From positions 1,240,001 to 1,304,000 of the forward strand of contig NZ_JAGKQQ010000001.1 of the NCBI RefSeq assembly GCF_017939745.1: 64,000 bases of DNA, read 5' to 3'. Each line of letters opens with the position of its first letter. Within the stretch, counting starts at the first letter, position 1. The position numbers and the translations under genes were made by a program. Origin of the DNA: Gemmata palustris. Lineage in GTDB: Bacteria > Planctomycetota > Planctomycetia > Gemmatales > Gemmataceae. Positions 53,000 to 62,843 of this stretch are shown here, piece by piece. The notes under the pieces were generated by a model, which was given only the letters and a program-made list of their open reading frames with translations, was not told the DNA's origin and did not search any database.

Positions 53000-54682
53000 A
53001 TGGTCGAGACGATAGCGGCAACGACGGCGACGGTCACGACGGTGTCGGGGTTCGCGAACTTGGGTCTGGATAATCGCCTCGTTGATGCACTATCCGGTCT
53101 CGGCTACGAAGAGCCGACCCCCATCCAGCGCGAAGCGATCCCGCCACTCATTGAGGGCCGCGACCTCATCGGACAGGCCGCGACGGGCACCGGCAAAACC
53201 GCCGCGTTCGCGCTCCCGGTCCTTCACCGGCTCTCGACCCTCGCCACCCGCACTCGCCCGACCGCTTTGATTCTGGTTCCCACACGTGAACTGGCAATGC
53301 AGGTCGCGGAATCCGTCGAGCGCTATGGTAAGCCGCTCGGTATCCGCGTGCTGCCCGTTTACGGCGGCACGGGCATGGACGTGCAACTCCGCGCGCTGCA
53401 CCGCGGCGTCGATGTCGTCGTCGCGACGCCGGGCCGGGCACTCGACCACCTGCGCCGCGGATCGCTCACGCTCAGCGAAGTCGCGGTCGTGGTGCTGGAC
53501 GAAGCCGACGAAATGCTCGACATGGGGTTCGCCGAAGACATCGAAGCACTTCTGTCCGCGACCCCGACGACCCGGCAAACGGTTCTGTTCTCCGCGACGA
53601 TGGCTCCCCGTATCCGATCGATCGCCGGCCGCCACCTGACGAACGCGGTCGAAATCGTGATCGCCCGCGCTCCGGTCGCGGCCGGGTCCGCTCCGCGCGT
53701 GCGCCAGACGGCATACCTCGTTCCGCGTGCGCACAAGTTGGCCGCGCTCGGTCGCGTGCTCGACGTGGAAGCACCGAAAGCCGCGCTGATCTTCTGCAAG
53801 ACGCGCTCGGAAGTCGATCAACTGACCGAAGCCTTGGCCGCACGCGGGTACCGCCCGGAAGCACTGCACGGCGGGATGTCGCAGGACCAGCGCGACCGCG
53901 TGATGCGGCTATTCCGGTCGGGCCAAGCCGACCTGCTCGTGGCGACCGACGTGGCGGCACGCGGACTGGACGTCGACCACCTCACGCACGTCGTCAACTA
54001 CCAACTCCCGCTCGGGACCGAGGCTTACGTCCACCGGATCGGGCGCGTGGGTCGGGCCGGACGCGAGGGCGTGGCCCTCACCGTGGCCGAGCCGCGTGAG
54101 CAGTCGGCACTGCGGGCCATCGAGCGCGTGACCGGTCAGCGGATCGAGTTCGCGCGAGTGCCCACCGCGGCCGACCTGCACGCGCGCCGAGCGGAGCGAA
54201 CCAAGGACGCGATTCGCGCGACCATCGCGGAAGGCGAACTCGATCGGTTCCGCGGGATCGTCGAATCGCTGGCCAGCGAGTTCGACCCGACGGCCATTGC
54301 CCTGGCCGCACTGAAGTTGGCCCACCGTGCGGAGATCGGCGACGCCCCGGACGAACCCGACATCCCCACCACCGTACCGGAAGCGGCCCGCACCCCAATG
54401 CGGGCACGCGGGCCGCACCAGCAGCAGACGCGCTCGCCCGGTCCGCGGTTGGCCCGCATCTACATTAGCGCGGGCCGCGAAGCCGGGATCGCGCCGCGCG
54501 ACTTGGTCGGGGCGATCGCGAACGAAGCGGGGCTTCCCGGCCGCGACATCCGCGGGATCGAAATCACCGACCGGTTCTCCATCGTCGAAGTGCCCGAGGA
54601 CGCGGCCGAGCACGTGATCGAATCACTGAACGGCGCCCGCTTGCGAGGCCGACGGGTCAGCGCTCGTCGCGATCGGCATTGA
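53000..54682 (+). CDS. DEAD-box ATP-dependent RNA helicase with DbpA-type RNA-binding domain
   Basis: A 560-residue helicase. Q-motif GYEEPTPIQREAI, Walker A AATGTGKT (about residues 60-67), motif Ia PTRELAMQ, motif II VLDEADEM, motif III FSATM, motif IV ALIFCKTRSEV, motif V ATDVAARGLDVD and motif VI HRIGRVGRAG are all intact. A linker is followed by a C-terminal domain (about 485-555: RIYISAGREAGIAPRDLVGA to IVEVPEDAAEHVIESL) of the DbpA RNA-binding type. This suggests ribosome biogenesis or cold-stress RNA remodelling in the cytoplasm. The ATG at 53000 has GGGGA upstream; a TTG at 52970 is less likely. Confidence 0.94.
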   Translation: MVETIAATTATVTTVSGFANLGLDNRLVDALSGLGYEEPTPIQREAIPPLIEGRDLIGQAATGTGKTAAFALPVLHRLSTLATRTRPTALILVPTRELAMQVAESVERYGKPLGIRVLPVYGGTGMDVQLRALHRGVDVVVATPGRALDHLRRGSLTLSEVAVVVLDEADEMLDMGFAEDIEALLSATPTTRQTVLFSATMAPRIRSIAGRHLTNAVEIVIARAPVAAGSAPRVRQTAYLVPRAHKLAALGRVLDVEAPKAALIFCKTRSEVDQLTEALAARGYRPEALHGGMSQDQRDRVMRLFRSGQADLLVATDVAARGLDVDHLTHVVNYQLPLGTEAYVHRIGRVGRAGREGVALTVAEPREQSALRAIERVTGQRIEFARVPTAADLHARRAERTKDAIRATIAEGELDRFRGIVESLASEFDPTAIALAALKLAHRAEIGDAPDEPDIPTTVPEAARTPMRARGPHQQQTRSPGPRLARIYISAGREAGIAPRDLVGAIANEAGLPGRDIRGIEITDRFSIVEVPEDAAEHVIESLNGARLRGRRVSARRDRH

Positions 54683-54698
54683 GCGCGGGTTGATCTCG

Positions 54699-54752
54699 AA
54701 AAGCGAAGCGGGACCGAGCCAACGTTGGCTCGGTCCCGCTTCGCTTTTATCG
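54699..54752. terminator. bidirectional terminator between helicase and RND adaptor
   Basis: A perfect 24-bp inverted repeat (54699-54722 and 54725-54748) with A-rich left and T-rich right ends. It ends transcription from both the plus-strand helicase and the minus-strand efflux operon. Confidence 0.92.
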
Positions 54753-54771
54753 TACTGAGTAAGATGCCGCG

Positions 54772-56025
54772 TTAGCGATCACTCGCGGCGACGGGTTCGA
54801 CTTCCGTTCCTTCAGCGAGATCGTCCCCCGGGCGCACCACGAGCTTCTCCCCGCCGACCAACCCCTCTGTGACTTCCACCACGGTGCCGTAGTCGCGACC
54901 CAACTTCACCGCCCGATACCCGACCTTGCCGGTAGATTCGACGACGGCCACCTTCGCTCCCTCGGCGCGGATGACGACCGCGGCCCCGGGTACGCGGACC
55001 ACGTTGACCGGTGCATCCAACTGGAACTTCACCTGCAGGTACATGCCCGGCAGAAGCGCGTGGTCCTGGTTCGGAACATCGACTTCTACGCGAAGCGTGC
55101 GCGTCTGCACGTTCACGGAGTTCGTCGTCCGCGCCACGGCCCCTTTGTACTCGCGCCCCGGAACTTCCCGGCGAGACACGGGCGCTGACTGACCGGCATG
55201 AACAGCGGTCGCGAACGTTTGGGGAATGTCCGCGAACACCCTCAGTGTGTCGATCTGCGCGAGGTGGAACATTTCGCGGCCCACCGAACTGTCGGCGACG
55301 ACGAGCGCTCCCGAGTCGTAGTTCCGGGCCGTGATGACCCCGCCGAAGGGCGCGATAACTTTCTGGAACTGCTGAAGGTCTTCCAGGCGCTTGACGTTCG
55401 CTTCGCCCGCTCGGATCGTGGCTTCGGACAGGCGGACTGTGGCTTGCGCGACCTTTAGAGCCGCCTCCGCTTCGTCCATTTCCTGGCGCGAGCCGACGCC
55501 CGTCTCGAAGGTTTGTCGGACGCGGACCAAATTCAAGCGAGCGAGTTCTGCGCTCGCACGGTTCCGGTCCCGTGTCGCGATCGACTCGGTCACGGACGCT
55601 CGCGCCTGGAGCAATTGCGCGTCCACTTCCGGCGTTTCGATCTCGGCGAGCAACTGTCCTTCTTTCACTTGGTCCCCGATGTCCACCAACCACCGGCGCA
55701 GGTACCCACTCGTTCGGGCGTAGACGGCCGTTTCGCGTAACGGGGACGCTGTGCCGGGAAGCACCTGCTCGACGCGGGACGGGGCACGTTCGGCGATCGC
55801 CGTGAGGACGCGCGGACGGTCCGAACGCGCGGCCTCTGCGACTTCGGTACGGTCGGTCAGTTGCTTGTTTCGTGCCCGTACACCGGCAACCCCCAGTGCG
55901 CTGAGGGCCGCGAGCGCGAGTACGGCCAGGAGAGCCAGTCGCAAAAAGGACGGTCGCGCCGGAGCCGCTTCAGGGCCTTCGTGGGCCGCGTGCGCGGGGT
56001 GCGAAGCGGGGTTCGGAGTGCTCAT
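54772..56025 (-). CDS. RND efflux periplasmic adaptor (membrane-fusion protein)
   Basis: A 417-residue adaptor with one N-terminal TM (about 30-50), then the lipoyl/barrel-sandwich halves (VYARTSGYLRRWLVDIGDQV, FGGVITARNYDSGALVV), an alpha-helical hairpin (about 135-200) and the beta-barrel/MP domains (GREYKGAVARTTNSVNVQTR, LLPGMYLQVKFQLDAPVNVV). It links the inner-membrane pump to the outer membrane. Its ATG overlaps the pump stop by 4 bases, so pump and adaptor are one operon, with the adaptor second, the reverse of the common order. No outer-membrane TolC-like factor is present. Confidence 0.93.
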   Translation of the reverse strand: MSTPNPASHPAHAAHEGPEAAPARPSFLRLALLAVLALAALSALGVAGVRARNKQLTDRTEVAEAARSDRPRVLTAIAERAPSRVEQVLPGTASPLRETAVYARTSGYLRRWLVDIGDQVKEGQLLAEIETPEVDAQLLQARASVTESIATRDRNRASAELARLNLVRVRQTFETGVGSRQEMDEAEAALKVAQATVRLSEATIRAGEANVKRLEDLQQFQKVIAPFGGVITARNYDSGALVVADSSVGREMFHLAQIDTLRVFADIPQTFATAVHAGQSAPVSRREVPGREYKGAVARTTNSVNVQTRTLRVEVDVPNQDHALLPGMYLQVKFQLDAPVNVVRVPGAAVVIRAEGAKVAVVESTGKVGYRAVKLGRDYGTVVEVTEGLVGGEKLVVRPGDDLAEGTEVEPVAASDR

Positions 56026-59000
56026 GACTGGCTCCCTTCGGGGCGGGGGGCGTTGCTCGCCGCTTCGCCCGAGGACCGGCGGCGAAGCAGGCTGTACATA
56101 ACGGGCACGAAGAACAGCGTGTACATGGTCGCAATGGTCAACCCACCGATGACGGCCCGACCGAGCGGGGCGTTTTGCTCGCCGCCCTCGCCGTGACCCA
56201 GCGACATCGGCAACATGCCGGCGATCATCGCCATCGCGGTCATGAGCACGGGCCGCAGGCGGGTCGAACCAGCGGCGAGGGCGGCTTCTCGTCCGTCCAG
56301 GCCCGTGGCCCGCTGCTCGTTGGCGAACGTCACCATCAGGATGCTGTTCGCGGTCGCCACGCCCACGGTCATGATCCCGCCCATCAGGGCCGGGACGCTG
56401 ACAGTGGTTCCCGTGGCGAAAAGCGCCCAGAGGATACCGGCGGCAGCCCCCGGGAGCGCGGTGAGGATGACGAACGGGTCGATCCACGACTGGAAGTTGA
56501 CGACCATCAGCATGTAGACGAGCAAGACCGCGAACAGCAGTCCGAAACCGAGACCCGCGAACGATTCGTCCATGCTCTCAATCTGCCCGCGGATCGCGAT
56601 CGTGCTCCCCTTCGGGAGCGTTCCGCGGGTTTCTTCGACCAAAGTGCGGATCTCGCTCGCCGCGCCGCCGAGGTCGCGGTCCTGTACGGTCGCGCACACT
56701 TCGTAAACGGTTTGCACGTTGTAGTGGCTGATGAGCCCGGCCGATTCCGACCGCCGCAGTGAAGCCATGTTGGTCAACAGTTGCGGCTGGCCGATCCCGC
56801 CGGTCGTGGTAACCGGCGTGCTGAGCAGGGCATCGACGGAGTCGATCTTCCCCTGCGGAGTTTGTACCGCGACGCGGTAGTTCACGCCGTTCTTGGGGCT
56901 CACCCAGAAGTTCGGCGTGCCCTGGAACGATGAACTCAGCGACACGAGCAGTGACCGCGCCGCTTCCTGCTGCGTCACGTTCAGCCCGCTCGCCATCACG
57001 CGGTCCACATCGATGCGCAGTTCCGGTGCGTCCGGGATTTGCCGCAGGCGCACGTCTACCACACCCGGAACGCGCGCGAGCCGCTCTCGAAGTCGCTTCG
57101 CGACCGCGAGGTTCTCTTCGCGCCGAACACCCACGACCTGAACATTGATCGGTGCCGACTTACCGAACGTGAGTACCTGCCCGGTCACGTCGGCCGGGAG
57201 GAAGTCGAACGTGCAGCCCGGGAACCGCTTCGGTAGTTCCTGCCGCAGTCGGCGGATGTGTTCCGCCGTTGGCTGGTGGCCGGGTTTGAGCGACACCAGG
57301 ATCTCGCCGTCGTAGACGCTCACGAGCTCGTTGTTGATGTAGGCGGTGTTCGTATAGAACGGGGACACGCCCATGTTGTCGAGGATCGTGTCGCGTTCCT
57401 CGGCCGGCACCTCTTCGCGGATCACGTCCTCGATCTGTCCGAATATTCGTTCCGTTTCCTCAATGCGTGTGCCGACCGGTGCCCGGACGTGGAGCCGGAT
57501 CTGGCCCGCATCGACCGCGGGGAAGAAGTCGCGCCCGATGAACGGTATCAGTGCGAACGAGCCGACCGCAAACGCCAACATCAGCGCGACCGTGATTCCG
57601 CGGTTGGCGAGCGCCCAGGCCAGCAGCCCGCGGTAGGCTTGCCGCACCATCTCGAAGGCTTGCTCGAACCGGGCGTGCAGCCGACCGAACACCCCACCCG
57701 ATTCGTGGTGCCCGCTCGCGTACTGTTCGGCCTCGCGGCCCAACAGGAACAGCATCAGCGTCGGCACGAGCGTCCGCGACAAGAAGTAGCTCGCGAGCAT
57801 GGCGAAGATGACCGCCAGCGCGAGCGGCACGAACAGATACGCGGCCGGACCGGTCAGGAACACGACCGGAACGAACACGATGCAGATGGCCAACGTCGAC
57901 ACGAGAGCCGGTACCGCGATTTGAGCGGCCCCGTCAAGGATGGCCTCGCGCAGCGGCTTCCGCATTCCCAGGTTTCGGTGAACGTTCTCGATTTCGACCG
58001 TCGCGTCGTCCACCAAGATGCCGACCGCCAGCGCCAGACCGCCGAGTGTCATCACGTTGAGCGTTTCACCGACCGCCCACATCGCGATAATCGAGCACAG
58101 GACCGACAGCGGGATAGAAATCACGACGATGAGCGTCGAGCGCCACGACCCGAGGAAGACGAGGATCAGGAGCGCCGTGAGGCCCGCGGCGATCGCGCCT
58201 TCCTTCAGCACCCCATCGACCGACTCGCGGACGAACACTGATTGGTCGAAGAGAATTTCCAGCTTCAGTTCCGGCGGAAGTTGCGCCTGAATCCCGGGTA
58301 GCGCGGCCCGAACGCGGGCCACGACGTCCAGCGTGGACGCCCCCTCGCTCTTGAGAATCGGTAGCAGTACCGCGCGCTTACCGTCGCGCCGAACGACGTT
58401 CGTTTGGACCGCGTAACCGTCTCGGACTTGCGCCACGTCGCGCAGGTACACCGGGGCGCCGTTAACCGTCTTGACCGGGATCTGGTTGAACGCATCCACC
58501 ACTTCCGGGCTGCTGTTCACCTTGATGTTGAAATCGGTGTCGCCGATCTTCGCGGTTCCGGCAGGAAGAATCAGGTTCTGGGCGTTCACCGCGGCGCTAA
58601 CGTCGGCCGCGGACAGTCCTCGGGCGTAGAGCTGATCCGGCTGGAGGTCCACCATGATCTGGCGCGGTTTACCACCATAAGGCTGCGGCACCCGCGCGCC
58701 CTGGACCGTGCCGAGCCGTTGAATAATGAAGTTGGCCGCGAAGTCGTACAGTTCGGCTTCGGTCAGCGTGTCGCTCGACACCGCGATTTGCGCGACCGGT
58801 ACGCTCGTCGCGCTGTACCGGACGATGTACGGCGGCGTCGTGCCGGGTGGCATGTTGTTCAAAACGGTTTGGCAAGTAGCAGTGACTTGTGCGGTCGCGG
58901 CCTCGATCTTGGCCTTCGGCTGGAAATAGATGCGAATCACCCCGGTCCCGGTGTACGCCTGACTCTCCATGTGCTCGATGTCGTTCACCGACGCGGTCAG

Positions 59001-59210
59001 CACCCGCTCGGTCACGAGCAAGATGCGCTTCTCCACATCGTCGGGCGGCATTCCGGGGTAGAGGTAGACGACGGTAACGACCGGGATGTCGATGTCCGGG
59101 AAGTTGTCCACGGGCATCTTGCGGATCGCCACCATCCCGACCACGAGGATGAGGATGGACGCGACGACGAACGTATACGAGCGATCAAGGGCGAGCCTGA
59201 CGATCCACAT
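56022..59210 (-). CDS. RND-family (HAE1-type) efflux permease
   Basis: A 1062-residue inner-membrane pump with about 12 TM helices and two large periplasmic loops. The N-terminus MWIVRLALDRSYTFVVASIL, porter-loop IRIYFQPKAKIEAATAQVTA, TM4 block VLVGILVDDATVEIENVHRN-like sequence with the paired Asp residues in GILVDDA, and SLGHGEGGEQNAPLGRAVIG near the end are as expected. Proton-driven drug or solvent export is the family role; substrate unknown. The start at 59210 is used because GAGGGG precedes it; the frame opens at 59249. Probably repressed by the divergent GntR-type regulator. Confidence 0.94.
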   Translation of the reverse strand: MWIVRLALDRSYTFVVASILILVVGMVAIRKMPVDNFPDIDIPVVTVVYLYPGMPPDDVEKRILLVTERVLTASVNDIEHMESQAYTGTGVIRIYFQPKAKIEAATAQVTATCQTVLNNMPPGTTPPYIVRYSATSVPVAQIAVSSDTLTEAELYDFAANFIIQRLGTVQGARVPQPYGGKPRQIMVDLQPDQLYARGLSAADVSAAVNAQNLILPAGTAKIGDTDFNIKVNSSPEVVDAFNQIPVKTVNGAPVYLRDVAQVRDGYAVQTNVVRRDGKRAVLLPILKSEGASTLDVVARVRAALPGIQAQLPPELKLEILFDQSVFVRESVDGVLKEGAIAAGLTALLILVFLGSWRSTLIVVISIPLSVLCSIIAMWAVGETLNVMTLGGLALAVGILVDDATVEIENVHRNLGMRKPLREAILDGAAQIAVPALVSTLAICIVFVPVVFLTGPAAYLFVPLALAVIFAMLASYFLSRTLVPTLMLFLLGREAEQYASGHHESGGVFGRLHARFEQAFEMVRQAYRGLLAWALANRGITVALMLAFAVGSFALIPFIGRDFFPAVDAGQIRLHVRAPVGTRIEETERIFGQIEDVIREEVPAEERDTILDNMGVSPFYTNTAYINNELVSVYDGEILVSLKPGHQPTAEHIRRLRQELPKRFPGCTFDFLPADVTGQVLTFGKSAPINVQVVGVRREENLAVAKRLRERLARVPGVVDVRLRQIPDAPELRIDVDRVMASGLNVTQQEAARSLLVSLSSSFQGTPNFWVSPKNGVNYRVAVQTPQGKIDSVDALLSTPVTTTGGIGQPQLLTNMASLRRSESAGLISHYNVQTVYEVCATVQDRDLGGAASEIRTLVEETRGTLPKGSTIAIRGQIESMDESFAGLGFGLLFAVLLVYMLMVVNFQSWIDPFVILTALPGAAAGILWALFATGTTVSVPALMGGIMTVGVATANSILMVTFANEQRATGLDGREAALAAGSTRLRPVLMTAMAMIAGMLPMSLGHGEGGEQNAPLGRAVIGGLTIATMYTLFFVPVMYSLLRRRSSGEAASNAPRPEGSQS

Positions 59211-59311
59211 TTGCCGGCCCCTCGGAAAGCACCGGTCGGCCCGCTCCAAGAAATGCGTGCGGGCCGACCCGTTCGCTTAAGGGATACCGACACAGAAAGG
59301 GGGGCTGACAG

Positions 59312-59334
59312 GAATTATCGATAATTGATAATTC
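59312..59334. promoter_or_regulatory. candidate operator of the GntR/FCD regulator
   Basis: GAATTATC (59312-59319) and GATAATTC (59327-59334) are perfect inverted repeats separated by 7 bases, AT-rich in a GC-rich gap. They lie between the divergent RND operon and the regulator gene, about 100 bases from the pump start. This is the position expected of an operator controlling both. Confidence 0.65.
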
Positions 59335-59408
59335 GCGATTCGACTTGTTGGCGGATTGCCCGCATGGGACGAATAATACCCAAAGACCTACTCTCCGAGG
59401 TTCGCACG

Positions 59409-60059
59409 ATGTCCGTGAAAAAAGCGAGCGTCCGGGATCAGGTCCGCCGAACCCTTACGGAACGCATTTTGGCAGGGCATTACAAACCCGGGGAACGGCT
59501 CATCGAGCTTCAAGTTGCGCGGGAACTGGGCACGAGCCAGGGGTCTGTTCGCGAGGCCCTGCGCGAATTGGAGGCAACACACTTAGTCGAAACGACTCCC
59601 CACCGCGGAACACGGGTACGGATCGTCGGGGTACCGGAGATCCGCGAAGCGTATTCGGCTCGTGGGCTGTTGGAGCAAGCCGCAGCGGGTACTGCTGCCG
59701 CGGCATTCGTGAGCGGGGTCGAGGAGCTGCGTGCGGAGGTGGCGTGCATTCTGCGTGCGGCCGATGCAAAGGATTACGCCGACCAAGCGGCCCACGTTTA
59801 TACGCTCCACAGAATGATCGTCGCGGCTTCTGGGAACGCGACGCTTCTCCGCCTCTGGGAATCGCTGGCGTTCGAGACCTGGGTGCGCATCCGCCTCGGT
59901 TGGGGCGAAATTAACCGCAAACTGGCCGAAACGTCTTACGCCCGGATTCTCGCGACTCTGGAGCGTGGCGACGGCGCTGCGGCCGGTCAACTCCTCCGGG
60001 AACACGCCGAAGCGTTTGCACCTCCGGCTGAGTCGGCCGTTACGACAACCAGTGCGTAG
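59409..60059 (+). CDS. GntR-family transcriptional regulator with FCD domain
   Basis: A 216-residue protein. The winged helix (about 5-70: RDQVRRTLTERILAGHYKPG, LGTSQGSVREALRELEATHL) is typical of GntR, and the helical C-terminal FCD effector domain (about 85-205) includes AYSARGLLEQAAAG and HRMIVAASGNATLLRLWESL with conserved His/Asp positions that often bind a metal or organic acid. The start ATG at 59409 has CCGAGG upstream; earlier ATGs exist at 59325 and 59364. It is divergent from the RND pump and likely represses it via the 59312-59334 palindrome. Confidence 0.9.
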   Translation: MSVKKASVRDQVRRTLTERILAGHYKPGERLIELQVARELGTSQGSVREALRELEATHLVETTPHRGTRVRIVGVPEIREAYSARGLLEQAAAGTAAAAFVSGVEELRAEVACILRAADAKDYADQAAHVYTLHRMIVAASGNATLLRLWESLAFETWVRIRLGWGEINRKLAETSYARILATLERGDGAAAGQLLREHAEAFAPPAESAVTTTSA

Positions 60060-60068
60060 GGAACAGGA

Positions 60069-62843
60069 TCACGGCCGGCGCACCCGGCACCCACCTCCAT
60101 CGGCGAAGATCACGATCACCTCATTGGAGTCGGGGCGAGCGGTAAGGGAGACGACACAGGATGGCACGGAGAGCGTGACTGAGGCCGACACGATCAATTG
60201 ATTTCCCGCGACGCGAAGCCAGTGAATCTCGTTCGTGTTGGTGGCTGCGGCAATGGTACTCGGCGCGACCAAGCAGGCTACCGTGACCCCGGTTGGGTGT
60301 TCGGCGAACGAGCTGCGCGTGCGAGGTTGATTCTCATCTCTTGCGTCGAACTCCGCCCAACACAGATAACCGCCGCGATCTACTGTCACAACTTCCAGCA
60401 CGGATGGCGCGGGTGTCAACCAATCGATTTCGGCGCCCGGAATAGCGGGGGCTTTCCACAAACACACGGGCGCATCGGAGTCCGGGCGGTACCAGATGCC
60501 CGTACCCGCCCAGCACCAGACGCCCCCATCGGCAAACCTCGCGAGCAAACGCACGGGTAATTCGTCACCGATGAACAAGGCGGTGGGATCAGATTGGAGA
60601 TACGGTCCCGCGAAGGCGAGGTTCTCGACGGGCGTCGAAACCGCGATTCGGTGTTCGCCCGCACGAAACGTTGCCGCCGATTGCAGGTAGATTGTGGGGT
60701 CTGTGCTCTCGCCGGTCGGGAGAGTGTACTGCGTTGTGGGGCGGAATGTGCCCCCGCGGTCCGCAGCGAAACAGCGGAGCCGCCATTTCCCATCTGCCCC
60801 GTTGGTGACCGCGTAGATCACATCACCGCGAGCGGACGCCGACAGTGCGGTGACTCGTTCGCTCTTTGTCGCCACCGATTGAACCCGTCCGTCCGATACC
60901 CGCCAACAGACGATCTCGCCCGCGCCGGCCACGACCACATCAAACGTTCCGCGCACGGCCACCACCGCGGTCACGGGACCAGCGATCAGGCGCCGGTCCG
61001 GTTCCCGCGGGTGATCCGGTTTGGGTGATTCGGGCGGCGCGGGTGGCGCCGATCGACCGCGCACCGCGAACATCGCGTCGCGGTTGACGGGTGGCGCCCA
61101 AACCTGTTCGGAGCGGAACAAGTCGTCCGCCAGCGTGCCCGCTTCGCCGAGGAGGGCGTGCGTGCGCAGGTGCTCAGCGAACATCAAACGCACCCGGTCC
61201 GCCAGATCCGCGCGGGCGTCTTCGGGGAGAAAATCCATACTTGTGCGGAGAGCGTGGTTGAAGAATCGGCCCGCGTCGCGCGGCCGGTCGAGGAGAGCGC
61301 TTCCCGCTTCGTTCACCAGGATCTCGTAGCCGGGTCGGTTGTCGGCCGCGCTGTACTCGTCGAGTAACCGCGTGCCGCAGGTCACGGATTCCGCGGTAGT
61401 TGAGGCCAGCCAGCCCAGGCGGTAGAACTCGGTCGCGGGGTCGCGGCGGTGCGCCTTCGCCCGCATCAGGTCGCCGGCGGCGAGGAACCGCCCGTCCGCC
61501 TTCAATCGGTTGGCGGCCATGAGAAAGCGCGCCACCGCCCGCTCTTCGTGCCCCAAGCGCCGGAGCAACTCGGCCGCGTTTTCGTGTAGACCCATCCGGT
61601 CGTACAACCGCAGTGCCTCGTCGTGAATCCCGGCGCGCTCGAACGCTTCGGCCGCGGCGCGCGGGTCGTTCAGCCGGTCCCGGAACAGCACCGCTGCGTC
61701 GCGGAACAGTCCGCCGGCCAGGAGCGCGTTCGCGGCCCCGCGCAGGTCGCGGAGGAGCACGCCGTACAGGTACGCGGCGCGCCGGTGGTCGCCGCGGGCG
61801 CTCGCCTCGGCCGCCAGCCGGCGGTACTCGCGGGCCAACTCGTCCCACACGTCAGCGCCACCCAGCCACACCGCCCCCGCGCCCCCGCGCCCGGTCCCAA
61901 CCAAGTCGCGGAGCGAGTACCGCGGATCGCGCCGGGTGAGCTTGGCGTCGGTGCCCACGCGGGCCGGTTGGTCGGGATCGGCTACCGCGATCGGCGCGTG
62001 CTGGAGCCCCTTCTCGACGTCGCCCGATTGCAACTGGCGGAGCACCTCGCGCAGCGCCGCCTCCTGCTCGCCGAACAGTTTCTCACTCAGTCGCGGCACG
62101 CGCTCGATCGCCCGGCGCGCGAGGTCGGCGCCGGCCCGCGCCAGTCCGCCCGCACCGAGTTGCTTGCCGAGCCACGCGAGCACCCCCCCCACCGCGAGCC
62201 CCGCGCCCGCGACGGCCCGACCCAGCATTGACCCGGACGCGGGCGGGCGCGCGGCCTCGGGGACGGCCTTCCCGGTGCCGCTCTTCGCGCCTTGACCGGC
62301 ACCGGGAAGGGGATCGGCGTCGGGCGCACCCGCACCCAGGATCTCGATCACGGCCTCCATCGGTGGGACCGGGCGCTCGATTACCATTAAGGTGTTGGGG
62401 CGGTCCGGGCGCTCCGGGAACGATCGCCATTCGGAGCGGCGCACTGCGCGAGGTTTGAGCCAATCGGTGATCGGGAGCGGTGCCGTTACGTCGAACGCGA
62501 GCACAGTTCCGCCCGCCGTCACGATCAGCCCGCGGGTCCGAGTCAGACTCGTGGCCTCATCGGGGAGCAGGGCCGGGAGCAGGTTCGCGTCGACGGGTAC
62601 GAACAGATCGCCGGCCGACCGGCGCAGCCTGATCGCGCCGGGGACCGCGCGCGCGTCCGGTGCGGGCGGGACTAGCAGGAAGCCCCCGCGCACCGCGAAT
62701 ACCGCCGGCAGCTCGTTGAATCGCGCGCACGCGCCGGCTATCGAACTCGCGTCGGCGGCCGGTAGCAGGAACGCATCAGCCGGGTTGGTGGTCGGCTCGC
62801 GCCGAACCAGCCGAAACGGTACTTCCACGGTTCTCTCCCGCAT
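60069..62843 (-). CDS. MoxR-vWA-beta-propeller ternary system protein, bpX6-like
   Basis: A 924-residue cytoplasmic protein. N-terminal about 180 residues are beta-rich. A Gly/Ala-rich linker (about 210-250) leads to the bpX6-like helical core: QEAALREVLRQLQSGDVEKG, DVWDELAREYRRLAAEASAR, GDHRRAAYLYGVLLRDLRGA, GGLFRDAAVLFRDRLNDPRA and LYDRMGLHENAAELLRRLGH, a TPR-like block. The C-terminal third is a WD-like beta-propeller (AVVAVRGTFDVVVAGAGEIV to VIFADGGGCRVRRP). Assignment to bpX6 is from memory of the family pattern. The ATG at 62843 overlaps the upstream gene by 68 bases; a GTG at 62828 with GGGAGAG upstream is a credible alternative. Confidence 0.72.
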   Translation of the reverse strand: MRERTVEVPFRLVRREPTTNPADAFLLPAADASSIAGACARFNELPAVFAVRGGFLLVPPAPDARAVPGAIRLRRSAGDLFVPVDANLLPALLPDEATSLTRTRGLIVTAGGTVLAFDVTAPLPITDWLKPRAVRRSEWRSFPERPDRPNTLMVIERPVPPMEAVIEILGAGAPDADPLPGAGQGAKSGTGKAVPEAARPPASGSMLGRAVAGAGLAVGGVLAWLGKQLGAGGLARAGADLARRAIERVPRLSEKLFGEQEAALREVLRQLQSGDVEKGLQHAPIAVADPDQPARVGTDAKLTRRDPRYSLRDLVGTGRGGAGAVWLGGADVWDELAREYRRLAAEASARGDHRRAAYLYGVLLRDLRGAANALLAGGLFRDAAVLFRDRLNDPRAAAEAFERAGIHDEALRLYDRMGLHENAAELLRRLGHEERAVARFLMAANRLKADGRFLAAGDLMRAKAHRRDPATEFYRLGWLASTTAESVTCGTRLLDEYSAADNRPGYEILVNEAGSALLDRPRDAGRFFNHALRTSMDFLPEDARADLADRVRLMFAEHLRTHALLGEAGTLADDLFRSEQVWAPPVNRDAMFAVRGRSAPPAPPESPKPDHPREPDRRLIAGPVTAVVAVRGTFDVVVAGAGEIVCWRVSDGRVQSVATKSERVTALSASARGDVIYAVTNGADGKWRLRCFAADRGGTFRPTTQYTLPTGESTDPTIYLQSAATFRAGEHRIAVSTPVENLAFAGPYLQSDPTALFIGDELPVRLLARFADGGVWCWAGTGIWYRPDSDAPVCLWKAPAIPGAEIDWLTPAPSVLEVVTVDRGGYLCWAEFDARDENQPRTRSSFAEHPTGVTVACLVAPSTIAAATNTNEIHWLRVAGNQLIVSASVTLSVPSCVVSLTARPDSNEVIVIFADGGGCRVRRP

